The notes under the pieces were generated by a model. That model was not told where the DNA came from. It worked only from the letters and a program-made list of their open reading frames with translations, and searched no databases. 64,000 nucleotides of DNA from Balaenoptera acutorostrata (lineage: Eukaryota > Chordata > Mammalia > Artiodactyla > Balaenopteridae): positions 36,916,078 through 36,980,077 of the forward strand of contig NC_080075.1 of assembly GCF_949987535.1 (NCBI RefSeq). Direction: 5' to 3'. Every line of letters starts with the position of its first letter. Within the stretch, counting starts at the first letter, position 1. Below are positions 11,266 through 23,627 of this stretch, in pieces. The position numbers and the translations under genes were made by a program.

Positions 11266-12184
11266 TTTTCACTATGCAATCCTTGCTTCCAGGAAGTGAA
11301 GATTTTGATAAGTCAGAAAACAGCTTAAGAAAGAGACATCAAGGAAGAGAGCAGGGAACATTGTTATAAAGTGGAAAGAGTCTATGAGGAAGAATCTGAT
11401 GACCTGTGGAACCCCAGAGAACATGGATGTAGACTAACATATGGGAAGGATGAAAAGCTACGAAGCTTTGAGATAAAGATTTAATTTTCTGGCGAAACAA
11501 AGTGAAACTGCCCCACTGTAGCAAAATGTATTTGGTGGCATGATGGGGTGAAGGCCAGTCTGGCAGAAGGAGCTCTGCTGGGCAGGTTGTAAAGAGTACT
11601 GATATTCTGGGGAGGTGTGGAGAAGAGTCGGTAGGAGGCTGCTCGTTGACCTACAGCAAGGCAGAGAGGGCTATTTCCCTCCAATATCATTTCACCAAGA
11701 GGAAGAATAACAGCGTTGTTGTTATCAGAAGTTGAATCACAATTAATGAGAAAACAATCTACCTAAAAGTCCCCTGGCCTCAAATCCATCAGTTTACTTT
11801 TACAGTTAAGCACACAGGCCCACCCTTAAAGCACCTTAAGAAAGAGAAGAAGCACACTGGACCAGAAAAATAAATCAAGGCGCTGGCTAGACATCCTTCT
11901 ACCAGAATTGCAACACAGTAGCGGAGGGTTAACAGATTAAGAACTCACCCCTGGAGGCTTCGAGGGGACTTCTTTTTGAAGAAGCCGTGGATCCAAAATC
12001 CAAGTCCACATTTGCCTACACATTGAGAAAATATTCAAAGCTGTGACTCTGTACTTCAAAAGAGCAAAGAAGTAAGTGAAAAATCCAATAAGATCTAGAG
12101 GGGAAAATTCACATTGGAAGGACAAATACTTTCTTTCAAACATTTGTACATGCACAATTATCATATTGAAAAAGTGGAAATCAG
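11266..12184. other. Unique DNA, no gene seen
   Basis: No repeat family or coding signature is recognised. Confidence 0.4.
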
Positions 12185-12303
12185 TGGCCTGGTGATCTGG
12201 CCAAAGTCACGTAGGAATTAATGGCCAAAGAAAGTACTGAAGGAATAGACCCAGGTCTTCTGATTCTTCTGCCTAGGACTGCGGCCACTACCACACTCTG
12301 TCA
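12185..12303 (-). mobile_element. MIR SINE fragment, reverse orientation
   Basis: 'ctggccaaagtcacgtagg ... aatagacccaggtcttctgattcttctgcctaggactgcggccactaccacactctg' resembles the 5' half of MIR read on the minus strand. The middle is diverged. Confidence 0.5.
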
Positions 12304-12744
12304 GCAAGAGGAATCAAGGCCCCACTTACTGAAATGGAAACTCCAGGTGTACCCGCTGTCCCCCCATACAGACCCCCAGCCAAGTGGCTGCACCGAACAG
12401 AACCCAGAGCAGCGGTCCGCACTGTCCTGGGATTTTGCTTTCACTTTCAGTGCATCTGTCAACTTTTCCTGGGTGAGGTCATTCGGAAGTCCCGAACCTG
12501 ATTTATGAATTATTTTACTTAAAGTACCCTTTCGCTAATGTCTGTGAACTTCATTGCCTGGTGGCAATGACCCTTGGCAGGAATCATCTGTAAAAGTGCC
12601 TCTCACTTTGCAGGGTAGCTCTTTGGTTTAGAGGCAGCAATTTCCAAATGCTCCCATTTGGGTCCAAGTTATCACTAGGCCAACTGTGAGTTCTGGTTTA
12701 GAACATCACAAAATCAGTCTTTTTGGGTATGTTCAGAAACAGGT

Positions 12745-13183
12745 CAGAGTGAAGTAAGTCAGATAGAGAAAAACAAATGCCACATGCTAACACATATATG
12801 TGGAATCTTAAAAAAAAAAAAAATGGTTCTGAAGAACCTAAGGGCAGGACAGGAATAAAGACGCAGACGTAGAGAATGGACTTGAGGACACGGGGAGGGG
12901 GAAGGGTAAGCTGGGACGAAGTGAGAGAGTGGCACGGACATATACACACTACCAAATGTAAAACAGATAGCTAGTGGGAGGCAGCCGCATAGCACAGGGA
13001 GATCAGCTTGGTGCTTTGTGACCACCTAGAGGGGTGGGATAGGGAGGGTGGGAGGGAGGGAGACGCAAGAGAGAGGGGATATGGGGATATATGTATAGCG
13101 GATTCACTTTGTTATAAAGCAGAAACTAACACACCATTGTAAAGCAATTATACTCCAATAAAGATGTTAAAAAAAAAAAAAAA
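12745..13183 (+). mobile_element. 5'-truncated L1, last ORF2 codons plus 3'UTR
   Basis: Starts in the last codons of ORF2 (cagagtgaagtaagtcag) and runs through the cetacean-type 3'UTR. It contains the G-rich tract at 13031-13063, the AATAAA signal at 13157-13162 and an A tail. The flanking 10-nt repeats agaaacaggt at 12735-12744 and 13184-13193 are an exact TSD. An internal A14 at 12810-12823 replaces the ORF2/3'UTR junction text. Confidence 0.93.
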
Positions 13184-13193
13184 AGAAACAGGT

Positions 13194-15312
13194 AATGCCA
13201 CTGGGAGTGGGGATGGCCGATAACCCTTCATGGAAGAGATTATGGATAGGTAACAGGCTTCCTTTCAAAAAAGATCATCTTTTTAGAACAATTACATAAA
13301 CACCAGTAGAGTGAGACTTGGAATTCTTTGAGAACAGAGGGATAAAGAAAACCAGATAGCTGTAGAGTTTTTGCTACTATGAAAAGCTATACTATTGCTG
13401 CGGCAGAGTAAGGAAAGTATTTACAGTAAAGACAAGGAGAGGAAGATCTAAGGCATTTGGCAGGCTTTAATAACAGTGATTTGAAAAAGCGAAAAACAAA
13501 AAACGGCCTGGAACGCTGAAGAAGAATTATGAAGGATTTTGTCAGACTCAGAGAGAGAGAAAAGCCCATAGTTGGAGATGAGGTTGAGGTTCTGCTCAAA
13601 GGGAGCAGGGCAGCCTTGACGGGGAAGACTCGAGGTGCCTCTCTTCTGTCGCCTTGCGTCAGGCCTTTGAGGACTCGATGGCGGTATGATTTACGTGGCA
13701 TCACAATATACACGCTGCATACAGATAGTCTCAAATGTGGAGCAAATGTGGAAGGAGGGGAGCAATTAACTGAGCTGGGAGAATTGAGTGCAGACCTCTG
13801 AGACAAACCTAGCTGACTTGGGGCCAGGAAGGGAGAGGCGGAAATGCATGCTTCCGCCCCCTGCACGGGGTCTCTCCTTGAACCTGGGCGGGCTGCACAA
13901 AGGTTACACAGGGCACCAAGTTCCAAAGGGTCCCGTGCTTGGTTCAACGCTCTGTGGTCGTCTTCTTGAAATCTGTAATAATTTTTCAACATAGAGCCTC
14001 ACGTTTTCATTTCGCACTGACCCCTGCAAATCATGTAGCCCATCTTGTTCTCATAACAGAGCAGCAAGCGGTGTCTGGGCCCTAGGACCCCACCCAACGC
14101 TGGGGACCTCCGATTCCTGACGTACCAGCAGTCACAAAGAAATATAGAGAAAGTCAAGGTTGATAATTTTATGGACAAAGTGAGAAATTTGATGAGGCGG
14201 AATATTTTTTTCTTCTTGGTCATAGCCTGACCAAGGATTTATTCTCTATTCTTTACCGATTTATTTTTTATTCTTTACATTATATCTTTCTTAAAGTCAT
14301 GTGGGCTGGGGTTCGTTCGACCTGGTGCAGTTTAAGAGGCAGGATTGTAATCACCAGGCCAACAAGAGGAAAAATGTCCCATCAACGCAACCCAATTCAA
14401 TGCATTAATCTCCCTAGGAGGGGAATCTTTGTTAGGCCCTGTGGTGATTGTTTTGGAAGAGGCTGAACTGGTTCATTGAGTTGGAGAAAAACAGCACTGA
14501 ATTGGTTGGCTACCAGGCCAGGGTGAATGTTTCATGTTGATGGAAATCTTTGAAAAGGTGGTCTGGAGGCGCTGAGGAATAGACCACTCCTGGATTGCTT
14601 TAGATCCTATTTCACCCAGATCCTTCCCTCTGCAACCTTTCTGCAATGTCCTCACAAGAGAGCATACTGCTTCTGTAGCACAGAAGGTCCCTATAAAAAT
14701 ATTACATTGCAATAAATAAATAATATAATTAAGAGTAACCTCTTCCACATCCCACATTCAGCACTAAAATTAAACAAGCCCACACGTATTCCAGAGACAA
14801 TGACCGAAGGGGAGGGGGCTAAGGAAACAGATGAAAACAATATAAAGACATGCAAATCTGCTATTAGCTTGGGATAGATAAAAGAATTTCTAAATTATAG
14901 CTTTTGGTAATGTTTAAATTGAGAGTCTAGTAATCTGGTTGCAGTTGTACTTGGGGGCATTTATTCTTTATAAAAAAAAAAACAGATTAAGGGGAAAAAA
15001 ATAGAGTTGCTAAGCCCACCACCAGAAAAATCTTTGGAGGAAGCCTCCAGACCTTTGAAGCAATGTATAAACCCCATCACCACGGGGGGCTTCAAAGTTA
15101 GGACACCGTGCCTAGGCCTGCCTGTTGATTTTTAGAGCCAAAAGTGAACCTAGAAATCACTCAATTTATAAACATTTTTTTCTGGTAGGAGAGGTCCTCG
15201 GTGAGAAGATATCCTCTGCTAAAGTCCTCAACGCACAGCAGGAGGTAATGGGGAGGGAGGAGGCCTGGGTGGCCAGCGCCATCATGACCCCCAAGTGACC
15301 TCCATCTGACCA
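13194..15312. other. Unique DNA, no gene supported
   Basis: The longest open frame is a 201-codon minus-strand one at 13387-13992. It shows no domain, no codon bias that I can see and no splice context, and a plus-strand open frame overlaps it at 13529-13801. I do not call a gene. Nothing else is recognised in this stretch. Confidence 0.45.
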
Positions 15313-15395
15313 ATTCTCCCACAGATGGCCCAGAGAAGATGGGACTTGCCGCAGGTCACACATCCAATAGAAGCGGGTCTGGGACCCCTGCTCAG
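15313..15395 (-). mobile_element. MIR fragment, reverse orientation
   Basis: 'ttctcccacagatggcccagagaagatgggacttgccgcaggtcacacatccaatagaagcgggtctgggacccctgctc' fits the MIR minus-strand layout (gcccagagagg...ttgcccaaggtcacacagc...gagccgggattcgaaccc). Confidence 0.55.
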
Positions 15396-15869
15396 GCCTC
15401 CAGACTCAGCCCAGTCCTTCCTGATGGGAAGCGGGCAGGAGAATACCAGTGCCCCCAGTCTCAGCCAAACAGGCCACCCCATCTTGCCCTCAGCCCGGAC
15501 ACCCTGAGGCCATAGTGTGCCAAGGCCCAGGCTGGGCCATCCCTGCTCTACGGATCTAGAGTGAAGGTTTTCCAGGAATTCAGGCCTACAAACTGATGAA
15601 GACAGTCCTGAGAAATGACCTCTGCCCTATTCACGGGGTCACTGCAGTCAGGATTCCAGAGCTCCCTGAATGGGGCCTTTCCTATGATCATTCCTATCCC
15701 CAGATCACACACACACACACACACAAATATACACACATTCACTGTGTATTGACGTGACCAGAGCCTTCTTCACTGAGGAAATACTCCACAGAAATGCGAT
15801 TTGGGTCTTATTTTGAAAACCCCCAATATAGACTTACCTGGGTTTGTGAGTAGCTGAAGTGCTATACAC

Positions 15870-16043
15870 CAGTAGCTCTCAAACTGGAGTGTGCAGCAGA
15901 ATCCCCTGAAGCTTTATTCAACAGATTGCTGGGCCCTTTCCCCAGAGATTCTGGGGTGGGGCCTGACAATGTGCATTTCTGACAAGTGCCCAAGTGACGC
16001 TGACGCTGCAGGACCAGGGACCACACGTGGACACACCTTTGCT
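15870..16043. mobile_element. MER5A-type hAT-Charlie element
   Basis: 'cagtagctctcaaactggagtgtgcagcagaatcccctg ... cagattgctgggccc ... ttctggggtggggcctgacaatgtgcatttctgacaag ... gaccagggaccacac' matches MER5A (cagtggttctcaaac ... gaccacactttgagaaccactg) closely. The right terminus is degraded. Confidence 0.85.
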
Positions 16044-16504
16044 GTAAAGGTCTGGGTCTGAGAGAACGTTCGCTCCAGCAGGCATGCCTTCACAATGCCG
16101 CAGGGCTGAACACCCCTTCTGGAGAGATGATATCTGTCGCGTCAGCGCTACGCTAGAGTTTGCTAGAGTTATCTTCAACATGAAGTATCAAGGGCAATTC
16201 TTGCTAATACGCTCAGCCTCTGACTTCCTATGACACCTCCTGCCCTGCAAGGTCATCTGAACAGGGGATGGGTGTCAGGGCTCCAAAAGGACTCCTCTGG
16301 TCCTTAGAGAGTGCAAATTTAACCAGTGGGGCAGGACAGAGTGGCTGTATCAGCAGTGGCAAAACCGAGAACATTGACAGGATCATTCAAAGAGAAAAGG
16401 GGAGGGCATGAAGCCATGCTAAAGGGAAGGGGATGAAACTGGCTTGAAATTTCCAGATCAGCTATTTATATGGTCTCAAATCTCAGGTTCAAGACCATAG
16501 CCCT

Positions 16505-18444
16505 GGAGGAGCTTCAAGATGGTGGAAGAGAAAGATGCAGAAATCACCTTCCTCCACACAGATACATCAGAAATACATCTACATGTGGAACAACTCCTAC
16601 AGAACACCTACTGAACGCTGGCAGAAGACCTCAGACCTCCCAAAAGGCAAGAAACTCCCCACGTACCTGGGTAGGGCAAAAGAAAAAAGAAAAAACAGAG
16701 ACAAAGAATAGGGCCGGTACCTGCGCCAGTGGGAGGGAGCTGTGAAGGAGGAAAGGTTTCCACGCACTAGGAAGCCCCTTCGCGGACAGAGACTGCGGGT
16801 GGCAGAGGCGGGGAGCTTTGGAGCCACGGAGGAGAGCGCAGCCACAGGGGTGCGGAGGGCAAAGCGGAGAGGTTCCCGCACGGAGGATCAGTGCCGACCA
16901 GCACTCACCAGCCCGAGAGGCTTGTCTGCTCAGCCAGCGGGGCGGGCGGGGCTGGGAGCTGAGGCTCGGGCTTCGGTCGGATAGCAGGGAGAGGACTGGG
17001 GCTGGCGGCGTGAACACAGCCTGAAGGGGTTAGCGCACCACAGCTAGCCGGGAGGGAGACCGGGAAAAGGTCTGCAGCTGCCGAAGAGGCAAGAGACTTT
17101 TTCTTGCCTCTTTGTTTCCTGGTGCGCGAGGAGAGGGGATTCAGAGTGCTGCTTAAAGGAGCTCCAGAGGCGGGCGGAGCCACGCTCTGAGCGCGGACCC
17201 CAGAGACGGGCATGAGACGCTAAGGCTGCTGCCGCCGCCACCAAGAAGCCTGTGTGTGAGCACAGGTCACTCTCTACACCGCCCCTCCCGGGAGCCTGTG
17301 CAGCCCGCCACTGCCAGGGTCCCGTGGTCCAGAGACAACTTCCCTGGGAGAACGCACGGCGCGCCTCAGGCTGGCGCAACGTCACGCAGGCTCGCCCCGC
17401 CTCCTCCGTACCCCTCCCTCCCCCCAGCCTGAGTGACCCAGAGCCCCTGAAGCAGCTGCTCCTTTAACCCCGTCCTGTCTGGGCGGGGAACAGAGGCCCT
17501 CAGGCGACCTACATGTAGAGGCGGGGCCACATCCAAAGCTGAACCCCGGGAGCTGTGCGAACAGGGAAGAGAAAGGGAAAATTCTCCCAGCAGCCTCAGA
17601 AGCAGCGGATTAAAGCTCCACAAACAACTTGATGTACCTGCATCTGTGGAATACCTGAAGAGACAACAAATCATCCCAAATTGAGGAGGTGGACTTTGGG
17701 AACAACAATATATTTTTTTTCCCCTTTTTCTCTTTTTGTGAGTGTGTATGTGTATGCTTCTTGTGTGATTTTGTATCTATAGCTGTGCTTTTACCATTTG
17801 TCCTAGGGTTCTGTCCTTTTTTTTTTTTTATTACTTATAAAAAAATTTTTTCTTAATATTTTTTATTTTAATTATTTTATTTTATTTTACTTTATTTTAT
17901 TTTATCTTCTTTCTTTCTTTCTTTCTTTTCTCCCTTTTATTCTGAGCCGTGTGGAGGACAGGCTCTTGGTACTCCAGCCAGGCATCAGGGCTGTGCCTCT
18001 GAGGTGGGACAGCCAAGTTCAGGACACTGGTCCACAAGAGACCTCCCAGCTCAACATAATATCAATCGGCGAAAATCTCCCAGAGATCCCCATCTCAACA
18101 CCAAGACCAAGCTCCACTCAACGAGCAGCAAGCTACAGTGCTGGACACCCTATACCAAACAACTAGCAAGACAGGAACAAAACCCCATCCATTAGCACAG
18201 AGGCTGCCTAAAATCATAATAAGGCCACAGACACCCCAAAACACACCACCAGAAGGGCACCTGCCCACCAGAAAGACAAGATCCAGCCTCATCCACCAGA
18301 ACACAGGCACTAGTCCCCTCCACCAGGAAGCCTGCACAACCCACTGAACCAACCTTAGCCACTGGGGACAGACACCAAAAACAACGGGAACTACAAACCT
18401 GCAGCCTGCGAAAAGGAGACCCCAAACACAGTAAGTTAAGCAAA
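16505..18444 (+). promoter_or_regulatory. L1 5'UTR / internal promoter, copy 2
   Basis: In L1 the 5'UTR carries its own RNA polymerase II promoter. The sequence caagatgg at 16515-16522, ten bases into the element, matches a YY1 site in the position where human L1 uses YY1 to fix the transcription start. The first ~1.1 kb is GC- and CpG-rich. From 17700 to 17940 it changes to a T-rich tract (ttttattttatttt, then cttt repeats) and then returns to ordinary composition before ORF1. The same switch occurs in the other copy at 60040-60240. Promoter activity is inferred, not shown. Confidence 0.75.
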
Positions 18445-19339
18445 ATGAGAAGACAGAGAAAAACACAGCAGATGAAGGAGCAAGCAAACACAAACCAGAC
18501 CTAACAAATGAAGAGGAAATAGGCAGTCTACCTGAAAAAGAATTCAGAATAATGATAGTAAAGATGATCCATAATCTTGGAAGTAGAATGGAGAAAATAC
18601 AAGAAACGTTTAACAAGGACCTAGAAGAACTAAAGAGCAAACAAACAGAGATGAACAACACAATAAATGAAATTAAAAATTCTCTAGAAGAGATCAATAG
18701 CAGAATAACTGAGGCAGAAGAACGGATAAGTGACCTGGAAGATAAAATAGTGGAAATAACTACTGCAGAGCAGAATAAAGAAAAAAGAATGAAAAGAATT
18801 GAGGACAGTCTCAGAGACCTCTGGGACAACATTAAATGCACCAACATTCGAATTATAGGGGTCCCAGAAGAAGAAGAGAAAAAGAAAGGGACTGAGAACA
18901 TATTTGAAGAGATTATAGTTGAAAACTTCCCTAATATGGGAAAGGAAATAGTCAATATCAAGTACAGGAAGCACAGAGAGTCCCATACAGGATAAATCCA
19001 AGGAGAAACACGCTAAGAAACATATTAATCAAACTATCAAAATTTAAACACAAAGAAAAAATATTAAAAGCAGCAAGGGAAAAACAAACAGTAACACATA
19101 AGGGAATCCCCATAAGGTTAACAGCTGATTTTTCAGCAGAAACTCTACAAGCCAGAAGGGAGTGGCAGGACATATTTAAAGTGATGAAAAAGAAAAACCT
19201 ACAGCCAAGATTATTCTACCCAGCAAGGATCTCATTCAGATTTGACGGAGAAATTAAAAGCTTTACAGACAAGCAAAAGCTAAGAGAATTCAGCACCACC
19301 AAACCAGCTTTACAACAAATGCTAAAGGAACTTCTCTAG
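18445..19339 (+). pseudogene. L1 ORF1, frameshifted
   Basis: ORF1p is the trimeric RNA-binding chaperone of L1. The start MRRQRKTQQMKEQ is at 18445. A one-base loss near 18487 breaks the frame. The middle part (18552-18995) is an open coiled coil rich in E, K, N and L, followed by the start of the RNA-recognition domain (NIRIIGVPEEEE). A two-base gain near 18957 shifts the frame again. The C-terminal domain continues (ARREWQDIFKVM, RLFYPARISFRFD) to TAG at 19337-19339. All domains can still be read, but no full protein can be made. Confidence 0.9.
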
Positions 19340-19397
19340 GTAAGAAACACAAGAGAAGGAAAAGACATACAATAAGAAAATCAAAACAATTAAGAAA

Positions 19398-22300
19398 ATG
19401 GTAATAGGAACATACATATCGATAATTACCTTAAATGTAAATGGATTAAATGCTCCCACCAAAAGACATAGACTGGCTGAATGGATACAAAAACAAGACC
19501 CATATATATGCTGTCTACAAGAGACCCACTTCAGACCTAGGGACACATACAGACTGAAAGTGAGGGGATGGAAAAAGATATTACATGCAAATGGAAATCA
19601 AAAGAAAGATGGAGTAGCAATTCTCATATCAGACAAAATGACTTTAAAACGAAGACTATTACAAGAGACAAAGAATGATACTACACAATGATCAAGGGAT
19701 CAATCCAAGAAGATATAACAATTGTAAATATTTATGCACCCAAAATAGGAACACCTCAATACATAAGGCAAATACTAACAGCCATAAAAGGGGAAATCGA
19801 CGGTAACACAATCATAGTAGGGGACTTTAACACCCCACTTTCACCAATGGACAGATCATCCAAAATAAAAATAAATAAGGAAACACAAGCTGTAAATGAT
19901 ACATTAAACAAGGTGGACTTAACTGATATTTATAGGACATTCCATCCAAAAACAACAGAATACACATTCTTCTCAAGTCCTCATGGAACATTCTCCAGGA
20001 TAGATCATATCTTGGGTCACAAATCAAGCCTTGGTAAATTTAAGAAAATTGAAATCGTATCAAGTATCTTTTCCGACCACAACGTTATGAGACTAGATAT
20101 CAATTACAGGGAAATATCTGTAAGAAATACAAACACATGGAGGCTAAACAACACACTACTTAGTAACCAAGAGATCACTGAAGAAATCAAAGAGGAAATC
20201 AAAAAATACCTAGAAACAAATGATAATGAAAACACAACGACCCAAAACCTATGGGACAGAGCAAAAGCAGTTCTAAGAGGGAAGTATATAGCTATACAAG
20301 CCTACCTTAAGAAACAAGAAACATCTCAAATAAACAACCTAACCTTACACCTAAAGCAATTAGAGAAATAAGAACAAAAAAACCCCAAAGTTAGCAGAAG
20401 GAAAGAAATCATAAAGATCAGACCAGAAATAAATGAAAAAGAAATGAAGGAAATGATAGCAAAGATCAATAAAACTAAAAGCTGGTTCTTTGAGAAGATA
20501 AACAAAATTGATAAACCATTAGCCAGACTTATCAAGAAAAAAAGGGAGTAGACTCAAATCAATAGAATTAGAAATGAAAAAGGAGAAGTAACAACTGACA
20601 CTTCAGAAATACAAAGGATCATGAGAGATTACTACAAGCAGCTATATGGCAATAAAATGGACAACCTGGAAGAAATGGACAAATTCTTAGAAATGCACAA
20701 CCTTCTGAGACTGAACCAGGAAGAAACAGACAATATGAGCAGACCAATCACAAGCACTGAAATTGAGACTGTGATTAAAAATCTTCCAACAAACAAAAGC
20801 CCAGGACCAGATGGCTTCACAGGCAAATTCTATGAAACATTTAGAGAAGAGCTAACGCCTATCCTTCTCAAACTCTTCCAAAATATAGCAAAGGGAGGAA
20901 CACTCCCAAACTCATTCTATGAGGCCATCACCCTGATACCAAAACCAGACAAAGATGTCACAAAGAAAGAAAACTACAGGCCAATATCGCTGATGAACAT
21001 AGATGCAAAAATCCTCAACAAAATACTAGCAAACAGAATCCAACAGCACATTAAAAGGATCATACACCATGATCAAGTGGGGTTTATCCCAGGAATGCAA
21101 GGATTATTCAATATATGCAAATCGATCAATGTGACAAAACATAACAAATAGAAGGAGAAAAACCATATGATCATCTCAATAGATGCAGAAAAAGCTTTTG
21201 ACAAAACTCAACACCCATGTACGATAAAAACCCTCCAGAAAGTAGGCATAGAGGGAACTTACCTCAACATAATAAAGGCCATATATGACAAACTACAGCA
21301 AACATCGTTCTCAATGGTGAAAAATTGAAACCATTTCCTCTAAGATCAGGAACAAGACAAGGTTGTCCACTCTGACCACTATTATTCAACATAGTTTTGG
21401 AAGTTTTAGCTACAGCAATCAGAGTAGAAAAAGAAATAAAAGGAATCCAAATCGGAAAAAAAGAAGTAAAGCTGTCACTGTTTGCAGATGACATGATACT
21501 ATACATAGAGAATCCTAAAGATGCTACGAGAAAACTACTAGAGCTAATCAGTGAATTTGGTAAAGTAGCAGGATACAAAATTAATGCACAGAAATCTCTT
21601 GCATTCCTATACACTAATGATGAAAAATCTGAAAGAGAAATTAAGGAAACACTTCCATTTACCACTGCAACAAAAAGAATAAAATACCTAGGAATAAACC
21701 TACCTAAGGAGAAAAAAGACCTGTATGCAGAAAACTATAAGACACTGATGAAAGAAATTAAAGGTGATACAAACAGATGGAGAGATATACCGTGTTCCTG
21801 GATTGGAAGAATCAATATTGTGAAAATGACTATACTACCCAAAGCAATCTACAGATTCCATGCAATCCCTATCAAACTACCAATGGCATTTTTCACAGAA
21901 CTAAAACAAAAAATTTCACAATTTGTATGGAAACACAAAAGACCCCGAATAGCCAAAGCAAACTTGAGAAAGAAAAACGGAGCTGGAGGAATCAGGCTGC
22001 CTGACTTCAGACTCTACTACAAAGCTACAGTAATCAAGACAGTTTGCTACTGGCACAGAAACAGAAATATAGATCAATGGAACAGGATAGAAAGCCCAGA
22101 GATAAACCCACACACATATGGTCACCTTATCTTTGATAAAGGAGGCAAGAATATACAGTGGAGAAAAGACAGCCTCTTCAATACGTGGTGCTGGGAAAAC
22201 TGGACAGCTACATGTAAAAGAATGAAATTAGAACAATCCAGACCTAAATGTAAGGGCAGACATTATCAAACTCTTAGAAGAAAACATAGGCAGAACACTC

Positions 22301-23167
22301 TATGACATAAATCACAGCAAGATCCTTTTTGACCCACCTCCTAGAGGAATGGTAATAAAAACAAAAATAAACAAATGGGACCTAATGAAACTTAAAAGGT
22401 TTTGCACAGCAAAGGAAAATATAAACAAGACGAAAAGACAACCCTCAGAATGGGAGAAAATATTTGCAAATGAAGCAACTGAATAAGGACTAATCTCCAA
22501 AACATACAAGCGACTCATGCAGCTCAGTATCAAAAAACAAACAACCCGATACAAAAATGGGCAGAAGACCTATATAGACATTTCTCCAAAGAAGATATAC
22601 AGATTGCCAACAAACACTTGAAAGAATGCTCAACATCATTAATCATTAGAGAAATGCAAATCAAAACTACAATGAGATATCATCTCACACCAGTCAGAAT
22701 GGCCATCATCAAAAAATCTACAAACAATAAATGCTGGAGAGGGTGTGGAGAAAAGGGAACCCTCTTGCACTGTTGGTGGGAATGTAAATTGATACAGCCA
22801 CTATGGAGAACAGTATGGAGGTTCCTTAAAAAACTAAAAATAAAACTACCATATGACCCAGCAATCCCACTACTGGGCATATACCCTGAGGAAACCATAA
22901 TTCAAAAAGAAGTCATGTACCACAGTGTTCACTGCAGCTCTATTTACAATAGCCAGGACATGGAAGCAACCTAAGTGTCCATCAACAGATGAATGGATAA
23001 AGAAGATGTGGCACATATATATAATGGAATATTACTCAGCCATAAAAAGGAACGAAACTGAGTTATTTGTAGTGAGGTGGATGGACCTAGAGACTGTCAT
23101 ACAGAGTGAAGTAAGTCAGGAAGAGAAAAACAAATACCGTATGCTAACACATATATATGGAATCTAA
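19398..23167 (+). pseudogene. L1 ORF2 (endonuclease + reverse transcriptase), multiply broken
   Basis: The start MVIGTYISIITLNVNGLNAP is at 19398. The apurinic-type endonuclease residues are present but lie in two frames: E in LQETH (~19521), D/N in GDFN (~19825) and DH in SDHN (~20075). A base is lost near 19640. Stops follow at 20369-20371, 20549-20551 (TAG) and 21149-21151. A base is missing near 21292 and a TGA sits at 21373-21375 inside the CPL_PLLFN motif. FADD, the RT catalytic motif, is intact at 21481-21492. The C-terminal zinc knuckle [18 protein letters not shown] is near 22734. The terminal stop is at 23165-23167. Several lesions are shared with copy 3 (58778-64000). Confidence 0.92.
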
Positions 23168-23568
23168 TAAATAAAAAAAGAAAAGAAAATGGTCAGAAGA
23201 ACCCAGGGGCAAGACTGGAATAAAGATGCAGACCTACTAGAGAATGGACTTGAGGATACGGGGAGGGGGAAGGGTAAGCTGGGACGAAGTAAGAGAGTGG
23301 CATGGACATATATACACTACCAAATATAAAATAGATAGCTAGTGGGAAGCAGCCACATAGCACAGGGAGATCAGCTCCGTGCTTTGTGACCACCTAGAGG
23401 GGTGGGATAGGGAGGGTGGGAGGGAGGGAGACGCAAGAGGGAAGAGATATGGGGATATATGTATATGTATAGCTGACTCACTTTGTTGTAAAGTAGAAAC
23501 TGACACACCACTGTAAAGCAATTATACTCTAATAAAGATGTTAAAAAATTAAATAAATAAATAAATAA

Positions 23569-23616
<48 letters not shown>
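23168..23616 (+). repeat. L1 3'UTR with G-rich tract and (taaa)n tail
   Basis: Contains the G-run block at 23400-23432 (ggggtgggatagggagggtgg and following), a potential G-quadruplex. AATAAA lies at 23531-23536. The tail from ~23547 is a (taaa)n microsatellite of about 65 nt, likely expanded after insertion. Confidence 0.85.
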
Positions 23617-23627
23617 ACTATGGCCCT

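Larger units (their letters stand above)
16505..23616 (+). mobile_element. Full-length but dead L1 (copy 2)
   Basis: About 7.1 kb with every L1 part in order: GC-rich 5'UTR (16505-18444), ORF1 (18445-19339), short spacer, ORF2 (19398-23167), and 3'UTR with AATAAA at 23531-23536 and a long (taaa)n tail. The 5' edge begins ggaggagcttcaagatgg, like the copy at 58778. A weak TSD is possible: accatagccct at 16494-16504 and actatggccct at 23617-23627, with two mismatches. Both ORFs are broken, so the element is immobile. Several of its ORF2 lesions are shared with the L1 at 58778-64000. Confidence 0.95.

Noticed and set aside
13387..13992. 201-codon open frame on the minus strand
   Set aside because: No domain or known motif, low-complexity S/P/L-rich stretches, a competing open frame on the other strand, and no promoter, splice or polyA context.
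18095..18961. 288-codon antisense open frame across the L1 5'UTR and ORF1
   Set aside because: Mostly the reverse complement of the ORF1 coiled coil, giving an S/F/L-rich string. In the other full-length copy the same region is broken into pieces, so it is not maintained. It does not sit where primate ORF0 does.
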